From positions 1-64,000 of the forward strand of contig MNQT01000025.1 of NCBI GenBank assembly GCA_001915575.1: a stretch of 64,000 nt of DNA. The letters run 5' to 3'. The position numbers were made by a program, and so were the translations under genes. The notes under the pieces were generated by a model. The model did no database searches. It was not told where the DNA came from and was given only the letters and a program-made list of their open reading frames with translations. Within the stretch, counting starts at the first letter, position 1; each line of letters starts with the position of its first letter. The DNA is from Bacteroides sp. CAG:1060_57_27 (GTDB taxonomy: Bacteria > Bacteroidota > Bacteroidia > Bacteroidales > UBA932). Shown here piece after piece: positions 1-7,759 of this stretch.

Positions 1-119
1 GGCCAAGGGAAAAACTCAATTTCTCAACCCCGAAAGACGAGTTCTTTAAACTTTTGTTGTAATTTTACTTCTTGTTGCACTTGCTCGTTGACTCTACCTA
101 ACGGAATAATTGAATAAAA

Positions 120-151
120 TTTTGCAGAACCGAAATTTGTGGCTATATTTG
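120..151 (+). promoter_or_regulatory. Promoter of tRNA-Gly
   Basis: A TTTG at 121-124, a 19-bp spacer and TATATTTG at 144-151 match the Bacteroidota primary sigma promoter (TTTG, 19-21 bp, TAnnTTTG). The expected start point lies a few bases before the mature tRNA at 162. Bases 1-119 show no convincing gene. Confidence 0.75.
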
Positions 152-161
152 CAATCCCAAC

Positions 162-237
162 GCGGAAATAGCTCAGTTGGTAGAGCGCAACCTTGCCAAG
201 GTTGAGGTCGCGGGTCCGAGTCCCGTTTTCCGCTCCA
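162..237 (+). tRNA. tRNA-Gly (GCC)
   Basis: A complete cloverleaf is visible. The acceptor stem pairs 162-168 with 227-233, the D-stem is GCTC/GAGC, the anticodon arm is 188-204 with anticodon GCC at 195-197, and the T-arm is normal. The CCA end is encoded at 235-237. It has its own promoter and terminator. Its last 47 bases recur at 4493-4539 with one mismatch, so it may have served as an integration target. Confidence 0.97.
191..237 (+). repeat. Direct repeat, tRNA-Gly 3' part (left copy)
   Basis: These 47 bases, from the anticodon arm to CCA, are repeated at 4493-4539 with a single difference (T208 versus C4510). The spacing of 4302 bp and a nearby integrase remnant make an attachment-site duplication plausible. 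The right copy also carries the tRNA 5' end, so a former tandem tRNA gene is an alternative. Confidence 0.7.
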
Positions 238-242
238 CTTCC

Positions 243-267
243 AGCCTCGCTTCGGCGGGGCTGTTTT
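243..267 (+). terminator. Terminator of tRNA-Gly
   Basis: Bases 243-250 pair with 255-262 (one G-T wobble) around a TTCG tetraloop at 251-254. The stem is followed by TGTTTTATTT. This is a classic intrinsic terminator six bases after the tRNA. Confidence 0.85.
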
Positions 268-285
268 ATTTGTATCAAATTGACA

Positions 286-329
286 GGAGGCCTGCCGGAT
301 TCGCTTCCGGCAGGCCTCCCTGCATTTTT
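286..329. terminator. Strong terminator between tRNA-Gly and lipoprotein gene
   Basis: A perfect 14-bp GC-rich stem pairs 286-299 with 306-319 around a 6-base loop. A T5 run at 325-329 suits the plus strand. The minus-strand lipoprotein gene ends at 369, so the hairpin probably stops transcripts from both sides. Confidence 0.75.
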
Positions 330-368
330 GCTGCTTTTGATTTCCGTATTGGAAATCAGGTGGAAATT

Positions 369-3104
369 CTATTCCGTGGCAGGAGTGAAGGGTTTACCGT
401 TGACCACGATGTTGGAACTGCCGTATTCGCATTGCAGCTCATGAGTCCCGACAAACTTGACGGTTTCGTCGTAATTGAAGGTGACTCCGAGTCCGTCTCC
501 TGAATTGGCGTGGGCATATACTACGGGGAACAGGCTTTCAGCCTCTCCGCTGACCGTAAGCGTCGTATTACCCTTGAGGCTGACATCAGTCGGGTATTGA
601 TAGGAACCTTCCAATTTGTTTCCGATAGTGAGGGCTGCAACATTGACTTCGTTTCCTTCACCCCAATTTCTGGTGTCGAAGTAGTCAGCGAACTCTTTAT
701 TAGCCTCGATGCTCCCCTCTATTGTCAGCGTGATATCGCTGTCCGTGATTGTAGCGTTGCCTCCGCGGACAACCATGCCCTGGGTGTCTCCGGTGATGGT
801 GCATCGGTTAACCGTGATTATAGAGGGAATATTGAGAAGAACGGGCGTATCCCCAGAAAACTCGGAATCCTCCAGGGTGACCGTAATGCTCTGCTTGGGA
901 TTGCTGGCATTGCTCGTGACTGCGTAGCTGTCAGCCGTGACAGTGGAATTGCGTATGGTAAGACTTCCCTGGTCTGCTACCGCGAAGCATGTACTTGAGG
1001 ATTCCATCTGTATGTCCTCGATTGTCAGGGACGCATTGCCGCTTACGCTGATTCCGCCATAAGGAGCGGCTTCGGAATTATATTCCTTAGTAGTGATTTC
1101 TCCGTTCGATATGGACACTTTGCCCGATCTGATTTCGAAAACATCCGATGAACTGCCTGTATATTTCAACGTTTGTCCGTTCAAATTTAAGTCTACTTTC
1201 TGCGCGTTGAATATGATGGGATCCTTGCAGATATTATACATGAATCCGTTTCGCGCCTTGGCGGTAATACGTGCATCTTCTGTAAGAAAACCTGCTATGG
1301 ATTGCAATACATCCCAGGTTCCGATGGTGAAAGATCCATTGTTTATTGAAACTACTCCGCTCTCATATCCTGATTTTCCGGACGAGTTTGAAAAGTTGCA
1401 GTAGAAGGAACCTCCATTGACGATCATGCTGGCTTTTTCGGCTTCAGTGCCTTCAGCAATGATGGTTCCCCCTTCAAATGTGCCGCCGTTTATTGTTGTT
1501 GCTCCGCTGCTGTAGGGAGCGTCTGCACCGCCGCAACAAACGCTTGCAATATGATTGGTTCCGGCATTATGCTTGAAATTCCCTCCATTGATAGTCGTGA
1601 TGTGGGCATTTTGGATATTACCTTCTGTTGAATTGGTGAAGTTTCCGCCATTGATTTTAAGAGTTCCGTTAAGATCGTTCTTGATGGTGATAACACCGCC
1701 TTCAAAAGTTCCGCCATGAATGGTCAACCTAGGAAATTCCTGTCCTTTTCCTTCAATATATCCCGATCTTTCGTCTTCGTTGTCCAGGTAATCGCGATAT
1801 CCGGTGTTTATCAAAGATGAATACGTACCGGATGAAACTATGTTAACCCCTTCGTTTATCGTCATCTCTCCGTGGTTCAGAATGACGTAGTAGGAGTTGA
1901 GGGCGGGATCTTCGCTGTCAGTGTAGCTGGAGTTCTCGGCGCTGCGGGTGTAGGTTCCGCCGTTGAGGGTCACGGTGCCGTTGTTGTAGATTGCGGCCTT
2001 GCCGTGGCTGGTGTTGTCGACCGTGCCCTCTCCGCTGATGGTCAGGTTGCTGCCGAGGTTGACGGTAAAGGTGTCGCCGGTGCCCTCGGAGGACGGGTCG
2101 TTGGTGATGGTGAAGCCGTGGAGGTTGATGGTGACGGGATCTGTGGACGTCACGGTGAAGTTGCCGGTGATGCTGCATGTAAGGTCATATATGCCTCCGT
2201 TCTGGAGAACCTCCTGCAACTTCTTGACAGCTGCATTTTCACCGAAGTCGAGCCTTATCACCGCAAAAGAGTTCCTTGCAAGATTCCTTCCTGCCAGGGT
2301 CTTGCTGATTGTCTGCTCCACGGCATCCTCACCGGCAGTATAGGTCACGGTAAACTCGAGTTCTTTGCCTGAAAGGTCGCAGGGGAACACCACGACGGGA
2401 ATATCGATTGCTGCCCCGACTTCGAGCACCACGCTGTTCAGGCTTGCGCTTGCAGAGGCTGCCATGGTTGTCGCCTCGGATGCTCCGGGATTTGCCAGGT
2501 CAAGGGTGCCGGCCGTGCCGAAGACTTCGCTGTCGTCGGTAGTCCCTACCGACACCGACTTGATGGTGAGGCTTCCCTCGCCGTGGTTGCTGAGTTTGAA
2601 TACGAAGGCAGAGAGGGGATTGCGGAAACTTACGTTCACATTGGTGCTTCCGGCTTCAGCGGTGGCCTTGCCAGTCATGTAGAAGTATTTTCCGAAATTG
2701 TCGAGGTCCTTGCTTTCGGCATCGAACTCGTATGACTGTTCGCCGAGGTTTACGGTGATTTTTCCATCCGTAAGGGTGGTTTTCTCGTCGTAGGGATAGT
2801 AGGCGAATACGTCCCCTTCCTCAAGACCTTCCTCAAGTACGAAGGTGGCGGTCGGAGTGCCGTACCCGTCAGTAAGGGCGAGCCTGTGGTGGGTGTATTC
2901 CGCTCCGTTGAAGACGCCGATTACGTCTTCGGCATTCCAGTTGAGCGAATAGTCTTCGTCCACGCTGGTCTTGGTGCCGCCGCTTTCGCGTATCGCGGTG
3001 ATGGTGTACCGCCCCTGAGGTTCCGGGGCGAGCTGTTCACGTGAACAGGCGGCGAGGAGGCATACCGCCGTCCCCGCCATGATGGTCAGACTGTGCAGTT
3101 TCAT
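369..3104 (-). CDS. Surface lipoprotein: fimbrillin-like N-domain plus beta-helix
   Basis: A 911-residue predicted lipoprotein. The ATG at 3104 is chosen over an in-frame upstream start because it gives a clean signal peptide ending in LLAAC, with the lipidated cysteine at residue 20. Residues of about 35-330 resemble fimbrillin-like domains of Bacteroidales surface proteins (TKTSVDEDYSLNWNAEDVIG motif region). The rest is a long run of short strands rich in NGG, TING and SGN turns, as in right-handed parallel beta-helix (pectate-lyase-like) proteins. It is probably an exported adhesin or glycan-binding protein; no catalytic residues are evident. A 38-residue peptide gene lies 13 bp upstream, presumably in the same transcript. 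The whole unit sits between tRNA-Gly repeats next to a broken integrase. The local base composition is more AT-rich than the core genes to the right. Confidence 0.8.
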   Translation of the reverse strand: MKLHSLTIMAGTAVCLLAACSREQLAPEPQGRYTITAIRESGGTKTSVDEDYSLNWNAEDVIGVFNGAEYTHHRLALTDGYGTPTATFVLEEGLEEGDVFAYYPYDEKTTLTDGKITVNLGEQSYEFDAESKDLDNFGKYFYMTGKATAEAGSTNVNVSFRNPLSAFVFKLSNHGEGSLTIKSVSVGTTDDSEVFGTAGTLDLANPGASEATTMAASASASLNSVVLEVGAAIDIPVVVFPCDLSGKELEFTVTYTAGEDAVEQTISKTLAGRNLARNSFAVIRLDFGENAAVKKLQEVLQNGGIYDLTCSITGNFTVTSTDPVTINLHGFTITNDPSSEGTGDTFTVNLGSNLTISGEGTVDNTSHGKAAIYNNGTVTLNGGTYTRSAENSSYTDSEDPALNSYYVILNHGEMTINEGVNIVSSGTYSSLINTGYRDYLDNEDERSGYIEGKGQEFPRLTIHGGTFEGGVITIKNDLNGTLKINGGNFTNSTEGNIQNAHITTINGGNFKHNAGTNHIASVCCGGADAPYSSGATTINGGTFEGGTIIAEGTEAEKASMIVNGGSFYCNFSNSSGKSGYESGVVSINNGSFTIGTWDVLQSIAGFLTEDARITAKARNGFMYNICKDPIIFNAQKVDLNLNGQTLKYTGSSSDVFEIRSGKVSISNGEITTKEYNSEAAPYGGISVSGNASLTIEDIQMESSSTCFAVADQGSLTIRNSTVTADSYAVTSNASNPKQSITVTLEDSEFSGDTPVLLNIPSIITVNRCTITGDTQGMVVRGGNATITDSDITLTIEGSIEANKEFADYFDTRNWGEGNEVNVAALTIGNKLEGSYQYPTDVSLKGNTTLTVSGEAESLFPVVYAHANSGDGLGVTFNYDETVKFVGTHELQCEYGSSNIVVNGKPFTPATE

Positions 3105-3117
3105 GGGCGTTTGCTTT

Positions 3118-3234
3118 TTAAAACCAGTACTCGGAATCGGGCTGTTCGGCGGATCCGGAGAGAATTGCTGTTTCGGGAATGATTTCCATGATCTCCACCT
3201 CGGGAGCCTCATAGTTCAATTTGTTTTTGTTCAT
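3118..3234 (-). CDS. Small acidic peptide upstream of the surface lipoprotein
   Basis: A 38-residue product starting MNKNKLNYEAPEVEIMEI and ending SEYWF. Bacteroidales genomes carry many short genes of this type (K/N-rich start, YEAPxVE core, Gly/Ser tail) directly before surface or secreted protein genes; their role is not known to me. There is no signal peptide or membrane segment. The ATG at 3234 is used instead of an in-frame upstream ATG at 3303, because the extra 23 residues would overlap the leader hairpin and look non-coding. It is followed after 13 bp by the lipoprotein start, so co-transcription is likely. Whether it is translated as a functional peptide or as a leader for regulation cannot be told from sequence. 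Confidence 0.6.
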   Translation of the reverse strand: MNKNKLNYEAPEVEIMEIIPETAILSGSAEQPDSEYWF

Positions 3235-3279
3235 AAGCTGTGTGAATTGAGAATTTCTGCCGTTCGGACGGAGGGGGAC

Positions 3280-3325
3280 AAAAACGGAGAGACGGTGCCG
3301 CACGCATTTCGCGCGGTACCGTCTC
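3280..3325 (-). promoter_or_regulatory. Attenuator-like hairpin in the peptide/lipoprotein leader
   Basis: Bases 3289-3301 pair with 3313-3325 (13 bp, one G-T wobble, 11-base loop). On the minus strand the stem is followed after four bases by a T5 run. It lies downstream of the -7 element at 3420-3427 and 55 bp before the peptide ATG. It can therefore act either as a leader attenuator or as the terminator of the integrase remnant. Confidence 0.55.
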
Positions 3326-3371
3326 GCATACTATGTTCAGACAGGGGTGAAGGTCTGTCAGCTGTTCCTTA

Positions 3372-3380
3372 CCCCCCCCC
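3372..3380 (-). repeat. Homopolymeric G9 tract (C9 on plus strand)
   Basis: Nine consecutive C on the plus strand are the only long G/C homopolymer noticed in the window. The tract lies inside the predicted leader of the peptide-lipoprotein unit, about 35 bases after the expected start point. Such tracts are prone to slippage. Confidence 0.7.
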
Positions 3381-3419
3381 GATTATGAATGAGTTATGTG
3401 CTTGAGATAGCATTGCTGG

Positions 3420-3427
3420 CAAATATA
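3420..3427 (-). promoter_or_regulatory. -7 element for the peptide/lipoprotein unit
   Basis: CAAATATA on the plus strand reads TATATTTG on the minus strand, an exact Bacteroidota -7 match, 13 bp past the integrase stop. No good -33 TTTG is seen at the right distance. The implied leader is about 180 nt. Confidence 0.5.
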
Positions 3428-3439
3428 GCAAATTAAGTT

Positions 3440-4303
3440 TTACGGTATTTCCGTCCCGGGAAATATTTTTGCCTGACCGGTCTTGTGCCGCTGGTAGTAG
3501 ATTCTTCCGTTCTGGATGTCACTGTACCGCAAGGTGGCTATGTCCTTGAAGTTTATCCCTGCCACACAATAACTGAACAGGAACATGTCCCGTGCAAATG
3601 ACAGTGAATATGATTCCATGCTTTTTGGAAGTTCAAGCGACTGTATCTTCCGCACATCCTCTTTGGTTATCGCCCTCTTTCGGGTCGGTTTCCAGAACTT
3701 TCCGATGTTGTACTGCTTGAAAGGATTGTCGGTCTCGGCAAAGACTTTCTGCTTGACGGCCTTGTTGTATACGGCTCGGAGCACACTGAAAGATGTCGCA
3801 AGACTGTTGCTGCCGTTGCCTTTGCGTATCATGTAGGCTTCGAAGTCCTGCAGGAACTGCAAATCCACCTGCTCGAACCGCTTCTTTCCGAGATTGCAGT
3901 GCTCCAGCAGGTGTCGGCAGGTTTCGTACTTGGATGCCGTCCCGACCTTGCCTATGCTTTTCATATAGGCTATCTGCTGTTGGAAGTATTCGGAGACTGT
4001 GCAGTTGATATACTTGCTTTTCTGACCGAACAGGGTATCGAAAGTGACCTCAATTTCAAGAACCGTCAATTTGTCTATGAGTTTCTGATATTCGGCGAGT
4101 TTCTCTTTCAGTTGGTAGTTTAAAGATTCACTGTCCGGATATGAGGGGATGATTCGCTGTTCTGATTCGTTCCAACAATCCTGCGGTATCGATATGCCGC
4201 TGCTGATGTATTTGCATTGTCTTTTTTGGGTGAAACGGAAGAACAATGGACAGTTTCCGTTTGCATAAATGCGGTCTTTCCGCTGTACAATCTTGATATT
4301 CAT
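3440..4303 (-). pseudogene. Tyrosine recombinase (integrase), catalytic half missing
   Basis: The 287-residue product has the Bacteroidota integrase N-terminal arm domain (MNIKIVQRKDRIYANG start, residues 1-90), a core-binding SAM-like domain (about 100-205) and the beginning of the catalytic domain (210-275). It stops just after HKTGQ, where family members continue for 120 or more residues carrying the HxxR box and the nucleophilic tyrosine. Those catalytic elements are absent here, so strand cleavage is not expected. The usual first Arg of the active site is also replaced in the GINFKDI segment, as in IntDOT-like enzymes. It is transcribed leftward, away from the interrupted tRNA-Gly. A decayed relative lies 460 bp away on the opposite strand. 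It is best read as the remnant of a mobile element that targeted tRNA-Gly. Confidence 0.85.
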
Positions 4304-4429
4304 GATTTTGAATGATTGTACAGATATTGTCGGTGTTTTACACTGCGTTTAACACTGCCGAGAAGTTAAAACGACTTGTCGTACTCAAGAAAATATCATT
4401 GCCCCTCTAATTTGCTGATAATCAGCCCT

Positions 4430-4539
4430 GCGGAAATAGCTCAGTTGGGTAGCCTTGAAAGACGGAGTCTTTTAAGGTCTTGGAGCAGCATTCCTTGCCA
4501 AGGTTGAGGCCGCGGGTCCGAGTCCCGTTTTCCGCTCCA
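4430..4539 (+). pseudogene. Interrupted tRNA-Gly (GCC) pseudogene
   Basis: Bases 4430-4448 equal the first 19 bases of the intact tRNA-Gly, and 4493-4539 equal its last 47 bases with one change. Between them are 44 bases instead of 10. The D-stem halves GCTC (4439-4442) and GAGC (4483-4486) survive, but the D-loop now holds an 11-bp hairpin (4453-4463 with 4467-4477, loop GGA). The bases before the anticodon loop no longer pair with the 3' side of the anticodon stem (only two pairs remain). An encoded CCA and a downstream terminator are kept. It is unlikely to give a working glycine tRNA. Confidence 0.85.
4493..4539 (+). repeat. Direct repeat, tRNA-Gly 3' part (right copy)
   Basis: This is the second copy of the 47-base sequence at 191-237, one mismatch. 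Together the copies bracket the lipoprotein and the truncated integrase. Confidence 0.7.
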
Positions 4540-4541
4540 CG

Positions 4542-4568
4542 AAGGTCATCAGAAATGGTGACCTTTTT
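4542..4568 (+). terminator. Terminator after the interrupted tRNA
   Basis: Bases 4542-4551 pair with 4556-4565 (10 bp, one wobble) around a GAAA tetraloop, with a T5 run ending at 4568. It shows that the broken tRNA was once a complete transcription unit. Confidence 0.8.
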
Positions 4569-4763
4569 CGTGTGTATCAATGCGTTATGCTGCTCTGGCA
4601 GGGCTGTGCCGCTGTTTTGGTCTGCTCTTGATTTTGCAGCTGAATTTCGAAAAATCGGGAGAAATGAGGGCGATTTCGGGGGTTACTTACCCTTACATTT
4701 ACCCCAATCTTTACCCCTGTCCATAAAGGTACATTTCGTTTGCTCATATCATAACAGTATGAG
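4569..4763. other. Non-coding stretch in the integration scar
   Basis: No gene, RNA or repeat is seen here. Short open frames on both strands have no coding character. The region separates the pseudo-tRNA terminator from the second integrase fossil. Confidence 0.5.
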
Positions 4764-5053
4764 ATCAATATAAAAATCGTTCAAAGGAAAGACAAGACAA
4801 ATAAATCGAATGCCGCTCCGATACATATAAGATTTACCCTTAAAGGCAAAGTACGCTATCTTGCAACAGGAATTGTACGTCCTCTTGACGCATGGGATGA
4901 TTCCGAGCAGCATATTGTCTCCACATATCCAGATTCCGATGCCTTGCAGATGCAGATAACGGCAAAGAGACTGGAGATAGAGAAGAAAATTCAACGACTT
5001 GAAGCACTTGATGCAGATTGACTATCTGAAAGGCATAGGCAAGGTACCTGAAT
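4764..5053 (+). pseudogene. Second tyrosine-integrase fossil (N-terminal part)
   Basis: The frame from 4764 reads (I)NIKIVQRKDKTNKSNAAP and continues to EALDAD with a stop at 5019-5021. It aligns with the first 85 or so residues of the integrase at 3440-4303, including the YPDSDAL block (YPDSESL there). The position of the initiator Met is ATC, so the start codon is lost. After an internal deletion of about 25 codons the homology resumes in a shifted frame with QIDYLKGIGKV (5014-5046), then breaks off at the end of the acetyltransferase gene at 5054. It is non-functional, and it is a different integrase lineage from the first remnant because the sequences are well diverged. Confidence 0.8.
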
Positions 5054-5536
5054 CTACAGCAAAAGTTCGTAGTAGTCGAGATCGAGCGTCCTGCCGGACT
5101 TGAATCCGGCGGCCTTCAGGCAGCCGACTTTTTCGAATCCGAATTTCGAGCAGAGCGCGGCACTCGCCATGTTGCCGGATGTGACGAGGCAGAAAAGCGC
5201 CCTGTAAGCACGCCTGCGACATTCCTCGACCATCCTCTCCATGAGTGCGCTCCCGATGCCCTTTCCGGTGCCGGACGGCGTGAGGTAGAGCGAGAGTTCC
5301 ATGCTTCCCTCGTACGCGGCCCTCTGTCCGAGCCGGTGCGCATAGCAGTAGCCGTCCACGCGGCCGCCGCTCTCGTGCACGAAATACGGCCCCTCCGCAG
5401 AGATTTCTTCTATGCGCCGCCGCATCTGCCCGGGGCGCAGAGCTTCCGTCTCAAAGGTGACGGTAGTCGTCAGTATGTAGTGGTTGTATATTTCCGTTAG
5501 CGCTGCAGCGTCTTCGGGGGTTGCCGGCCGTATCAT
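5054..5536 (-). CDS. GNAT N-acetyltransferase, phosphinothricin acetyltransferase-like
   Basis: A 160-residue GNAT protein beginning MIRPATPEDAAALTEIYNHY, the typical start of the PAT/MnaT group that acetylates the amino group of phosphinothricin, methionine sulfoximine and related amino acids using acetyl-CoA. The acetyl-CoA loop is visible as GTGKGIGSALM (about residues 86-97), and the C-terminal GFEKVG motif is present. The ATG at 5536 is chosen because upstream in-frame extensions are unlike the family and family members begin at this motif. It lies alone on the minus strand, downstream of clpB and its terminator, and its 3' end abuts the integrase fossil. The true substrate is not predictable; housekeeping detoxification is likely. 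Confidence 0.85.
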   Translation of the reverse strand: MIRPATPEDAAALTEIYNHYILTTTVTFETEALRPGQMRRRIEEISAEGPYFVHESGGRVDGYCYAHRLGQRAAYEGSMELSLYLTPSGTGKGIGSALMERMVEECRRRAYRALFCLVTSGNMASAALCSKFGFEKVGCLKAAGFKSGRTLDLDYYELLL

Positions 5537-5625
5537 AATAACAAGGTCTTTCTCTCGGTAAAAATAACATAAAAGCCGTATATGGACTACGGGCTCTCGA
5601 AAAATCATAATATTTCCGGATAAGC

Positions 5626-5665
5626 AAAAAAAAGGAGGGCGGCACCTTGCATGATGCCGCCCTCC
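5626..5665 (-). terminator. Terminator of clpB
   Basis: Bases 5634-5644 pair with 5655-5665 (11 perfect pairs). On the minus strand the stem is followed by a T8 run (A8 at 5626-5633). It sits 28 bp after the clpB stop. Confidence 0.9.
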
Positions 5666-5692
5666 CCGGGTTATCATCCGCATGTCGCGGAA

Positions 5693-7744
5693 TTATTTGT
5701 TCCTCAGTACGGTCTGACCGTTCTCGCAGTCGACCTCGATGCGTGAGTCCTTGCGTATGCGGCCTTCGAGTATCTCCCTGGCCAGCTGGTTGACGAGCTC
5801 GCGCTGGATGAGCCTCTTGACGGGCCTTGCGCCGTACTCGGGATCGTAGCCGTTCTCTACCATGTCGTCTTCGAACGCCTTGGTGAAGCTGAGCTCCACA
5901 TTGTCGTCTTCGAGCTTCTTGCGCAGGATATTCATCTGGATGCGCACGATCTGCCTGATGTCGTCCCTGGTGAGAGGGTCGAAGGTCACGATCTCGTCGA
6001 TTCGGTTGATGAACTCGGGACGCATGCGCAGCCTGAGTTCCTCCTCCTTGAGGTTCGAGGTCATTATCAGGATAGTGTTCTTGAAGTCCACCGTGCGGCC
6101 CTTGTTGTCGGTGAGGCGTCCGTCGTCGAGCACCTGCAGCAGTATGTTGAACACGTCCGGATGAGCCTTCTCTATCTCGTCGAGAAGCACCACGGAGTAG
6201 GGCTTGCGCCTTACGGCCTCGGTGAGCTGGCCGCCCTCGTCATATCCGACATATCCCGGAGGGGCGCCGATGAGACGGCTGACGGTATGGCTCTCCTGAT
6301 ATTCGCTCATGTCGATTCGCGTCATCATGCTCTCGTCGTTGAACAGGAATTCGGCAAGGGCCTTTGCAAGCTCGGTCTTGCCGACGCCCGTGCTGCCCAT
6401 GAACAGGAACGAACCGATGGGCCTGTGCTCGTTGGAGAGTCCTGCACGGCTGCGGCGGACGGCGTCCGATACGGCGCTGATAGCCTTGTCCTGGCCGACC
6501 ACCCTCTTGTGCAGCTCGCTTTCCATGCGGAGCAGCTTCTCCTTTTCACTCTCGAGCATCCTGTTGACGGGGATGCCTGTCCAGCGGGCCACGATCTCGG
6601 CGATATCCTCGGGCGTCACGGACTCCGTGATTATGGGATCCTTGATTGCGGCCTGCTTTGCGGAGAGTTCGTCGATGCGGCTCTGGGTCTGGGCCATTTT
6701 GCCGTAGCGTATCTCGGCCACCTTGCCGTAGTTGCCCTCGCGCTCTGCTATGGCGGCGTCGCGCCTGTAGTCTTCGAGGTTCTGGCGCAGGTCGTTGAGC
6801 TCGGTGACTATGCCCTTCTCCTCCTTCCAGCGCTTGGAGAGCGCCTCATGCTCCTCCTTGCATTTGCGGAGCTCCTCGTCCAGTTTCTCGGACTTCAGGC
6901 TCGTGCCCTCGCGCTTGATGGCTTCCTTCTCGATTTCGAGCTGGCGAATCCTGCTCTCGAGCTCTGCTATGGGCTCGGGCACGGAGTTCATCTCGAGACG
7001 CAGCTTCGATGCGGCCTCGTCCACGAGGTCGATGGCCTTGTCGGGCAGGAAGCGGTTGTTGATGTAGCGGTGGCTCAGGTTGACTGCCGCAATCAGCGCG
7101 TCGTCCTGGATGCTTACCCTGTGGTGGTTCTCGTATTTCTCCTTGAGCCCGCGCAGGATTGAGATTGATTCGGCCGGACTGGGCTCGTCCACCATGACCT
7201 TCTGGAAACGGCGTTCGAGGGCCTTGTCCTGTTCGAAGTACTTCTGGTATTCGTCGAGGGTCGTGGAGCCTATGGTGCGCAGCTCGCCCCTGGCAAGCGC
7301 CGGCTTGAGTATGTTGGAGGCGTCCATCGCACCGCTCGTGCGCCCGGCGCCCACGAGGGTGTGTATCTCGTCGATGAACAGGATTATCTCACCCTCGCTG
7401 TCGACGACTTCCTTTACCACTCCCTTGAGCCTTTCCTCGAACTCGCCCTGATACTTGGCGCCGGCAATCAGCGCACCCATGTCGAGCGAGTATATCTTGC
7501 GGTTCTTCAGGTTCTCGGGAACCTCGCCGTTAACTATCTTCTGGGCTATGCCCTCGGATATCGCGGTCTTGCCCACACCCGGTTCGCCCACCAGGATAGG
7601 GTTGTTCTTGGTTCGGCGGCTGAGGATCTGCAGCACCCTGCGTATCTCCTCGTCCCTGCCTATCACGGGGTCGAGCTTCCCCTTTGCGGCGGCCTCGTTG
7701 AGGTCTATCGCATATTTGCTTAAGAATTCGTATTTGTTCTCCAT
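5693..7744 (-). CDS. clpB: ClpB-type disaggregase lacking the N-terminal domain
   Basis: A 683-residue Hsp100 AAA+ chaperone that with DnaK would extract proteins from aggregates. Two ATPase modules are intact: Walker A GEPGVGKT (53-60) with DE at 125-126, and GSTGVGKT (450-457) with DE at 522-523. A coiled-coil M-domain spans about 260-375, which identifies ClpB rather than ClpA or ClpC. Family members are usually about 860 residues. This protein begins directly at the first ATPase module, so the substrate-binding Clp_N domain (about 145 residues) is missing, and nothing like it lies upstream because secG and a terminator occupy that space. A second in-frame shortening lies in module 2: only nine residues separate TSNL (562-565) from RPEF (575-578), where relatives have a few tens. 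The ATG at 7744 is preferred over a TTG three codons earlier. Confidence 0.92.
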   Translation of the reverse strand: MENKYEFLSKYAIDLNEAAAKGKLDPVIGRDEEIRRVLQILSRRTKNNPILVGEPGVGKTAISEGIAQKIVNGEVPENLKNRKIYSLDMGALIAGAKYQGEFEERLKGVVKEVVDSEGEIILFIDEIHTLVGAGRTSGAMDASNILKPALARGELRTIGSTTLDEYQKYFEQDKALERRFQKVMVDEPSPAESISILRGLKEKYENHHRVSIQDDALIAAVNLSHRYINNRFLPDKAIDLVDEAASKLRLEMNSVPEPIAELESRIRQLEIEKEAIKREGTSLKSEKLDEELRKCKEEHEALSKRWKEEKGIVTELNDLRQNLEDYRRDAAIAEREGNYGKVAEIRYGKMAQTQSRIDELSAKQAAIKDPIITESVTPEDIAEIVARWTGIPVNRMLESEKEKLLRMESELHKRVVGQDKAISAVSDAVRRSRAGLSNEHRPIGSFLFMGSTGVGKTELAKALAEFLFNDESMMTRIDMSEYQESHTVSRLIGAPPGYVGYDEGGQLTEAVRRKPYSVVLLDEIEKAHPDVFNILLQVLDDGRLTDNKGRTVDFKNTILIMTSNLKEEELRLRMRPEFINRIDEIVTFDPLTRDDIRQIVRIQMNILRKKLEDDNVELSFTKAFEDDMVENGYDPEYGARPVKRLIQRELVNQLAREILEGRIRKDSRIEVDCENGQTVLRNK

Positions 7745-7759
7745 AATCTGCAATTAATT

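Noticed and set aside
31..49. Short sequence at the left edge resembling the hairpin inside the interrupted tRNA
   Set aside because: Only about 17 of 20 bases align with gaps, and the stem is weak here. It is too short to call a repeat copy; it is mentioned only as a hint in the tRNA finding.
24..278. Minus-strand frame of 84 codons containing GAENGTRTRDLNLGKV
   Set aside because: It is the antisense reading of tRNA-Gly, a well-known spurious translation. Promoter, tRNA and terminator explain the bases.
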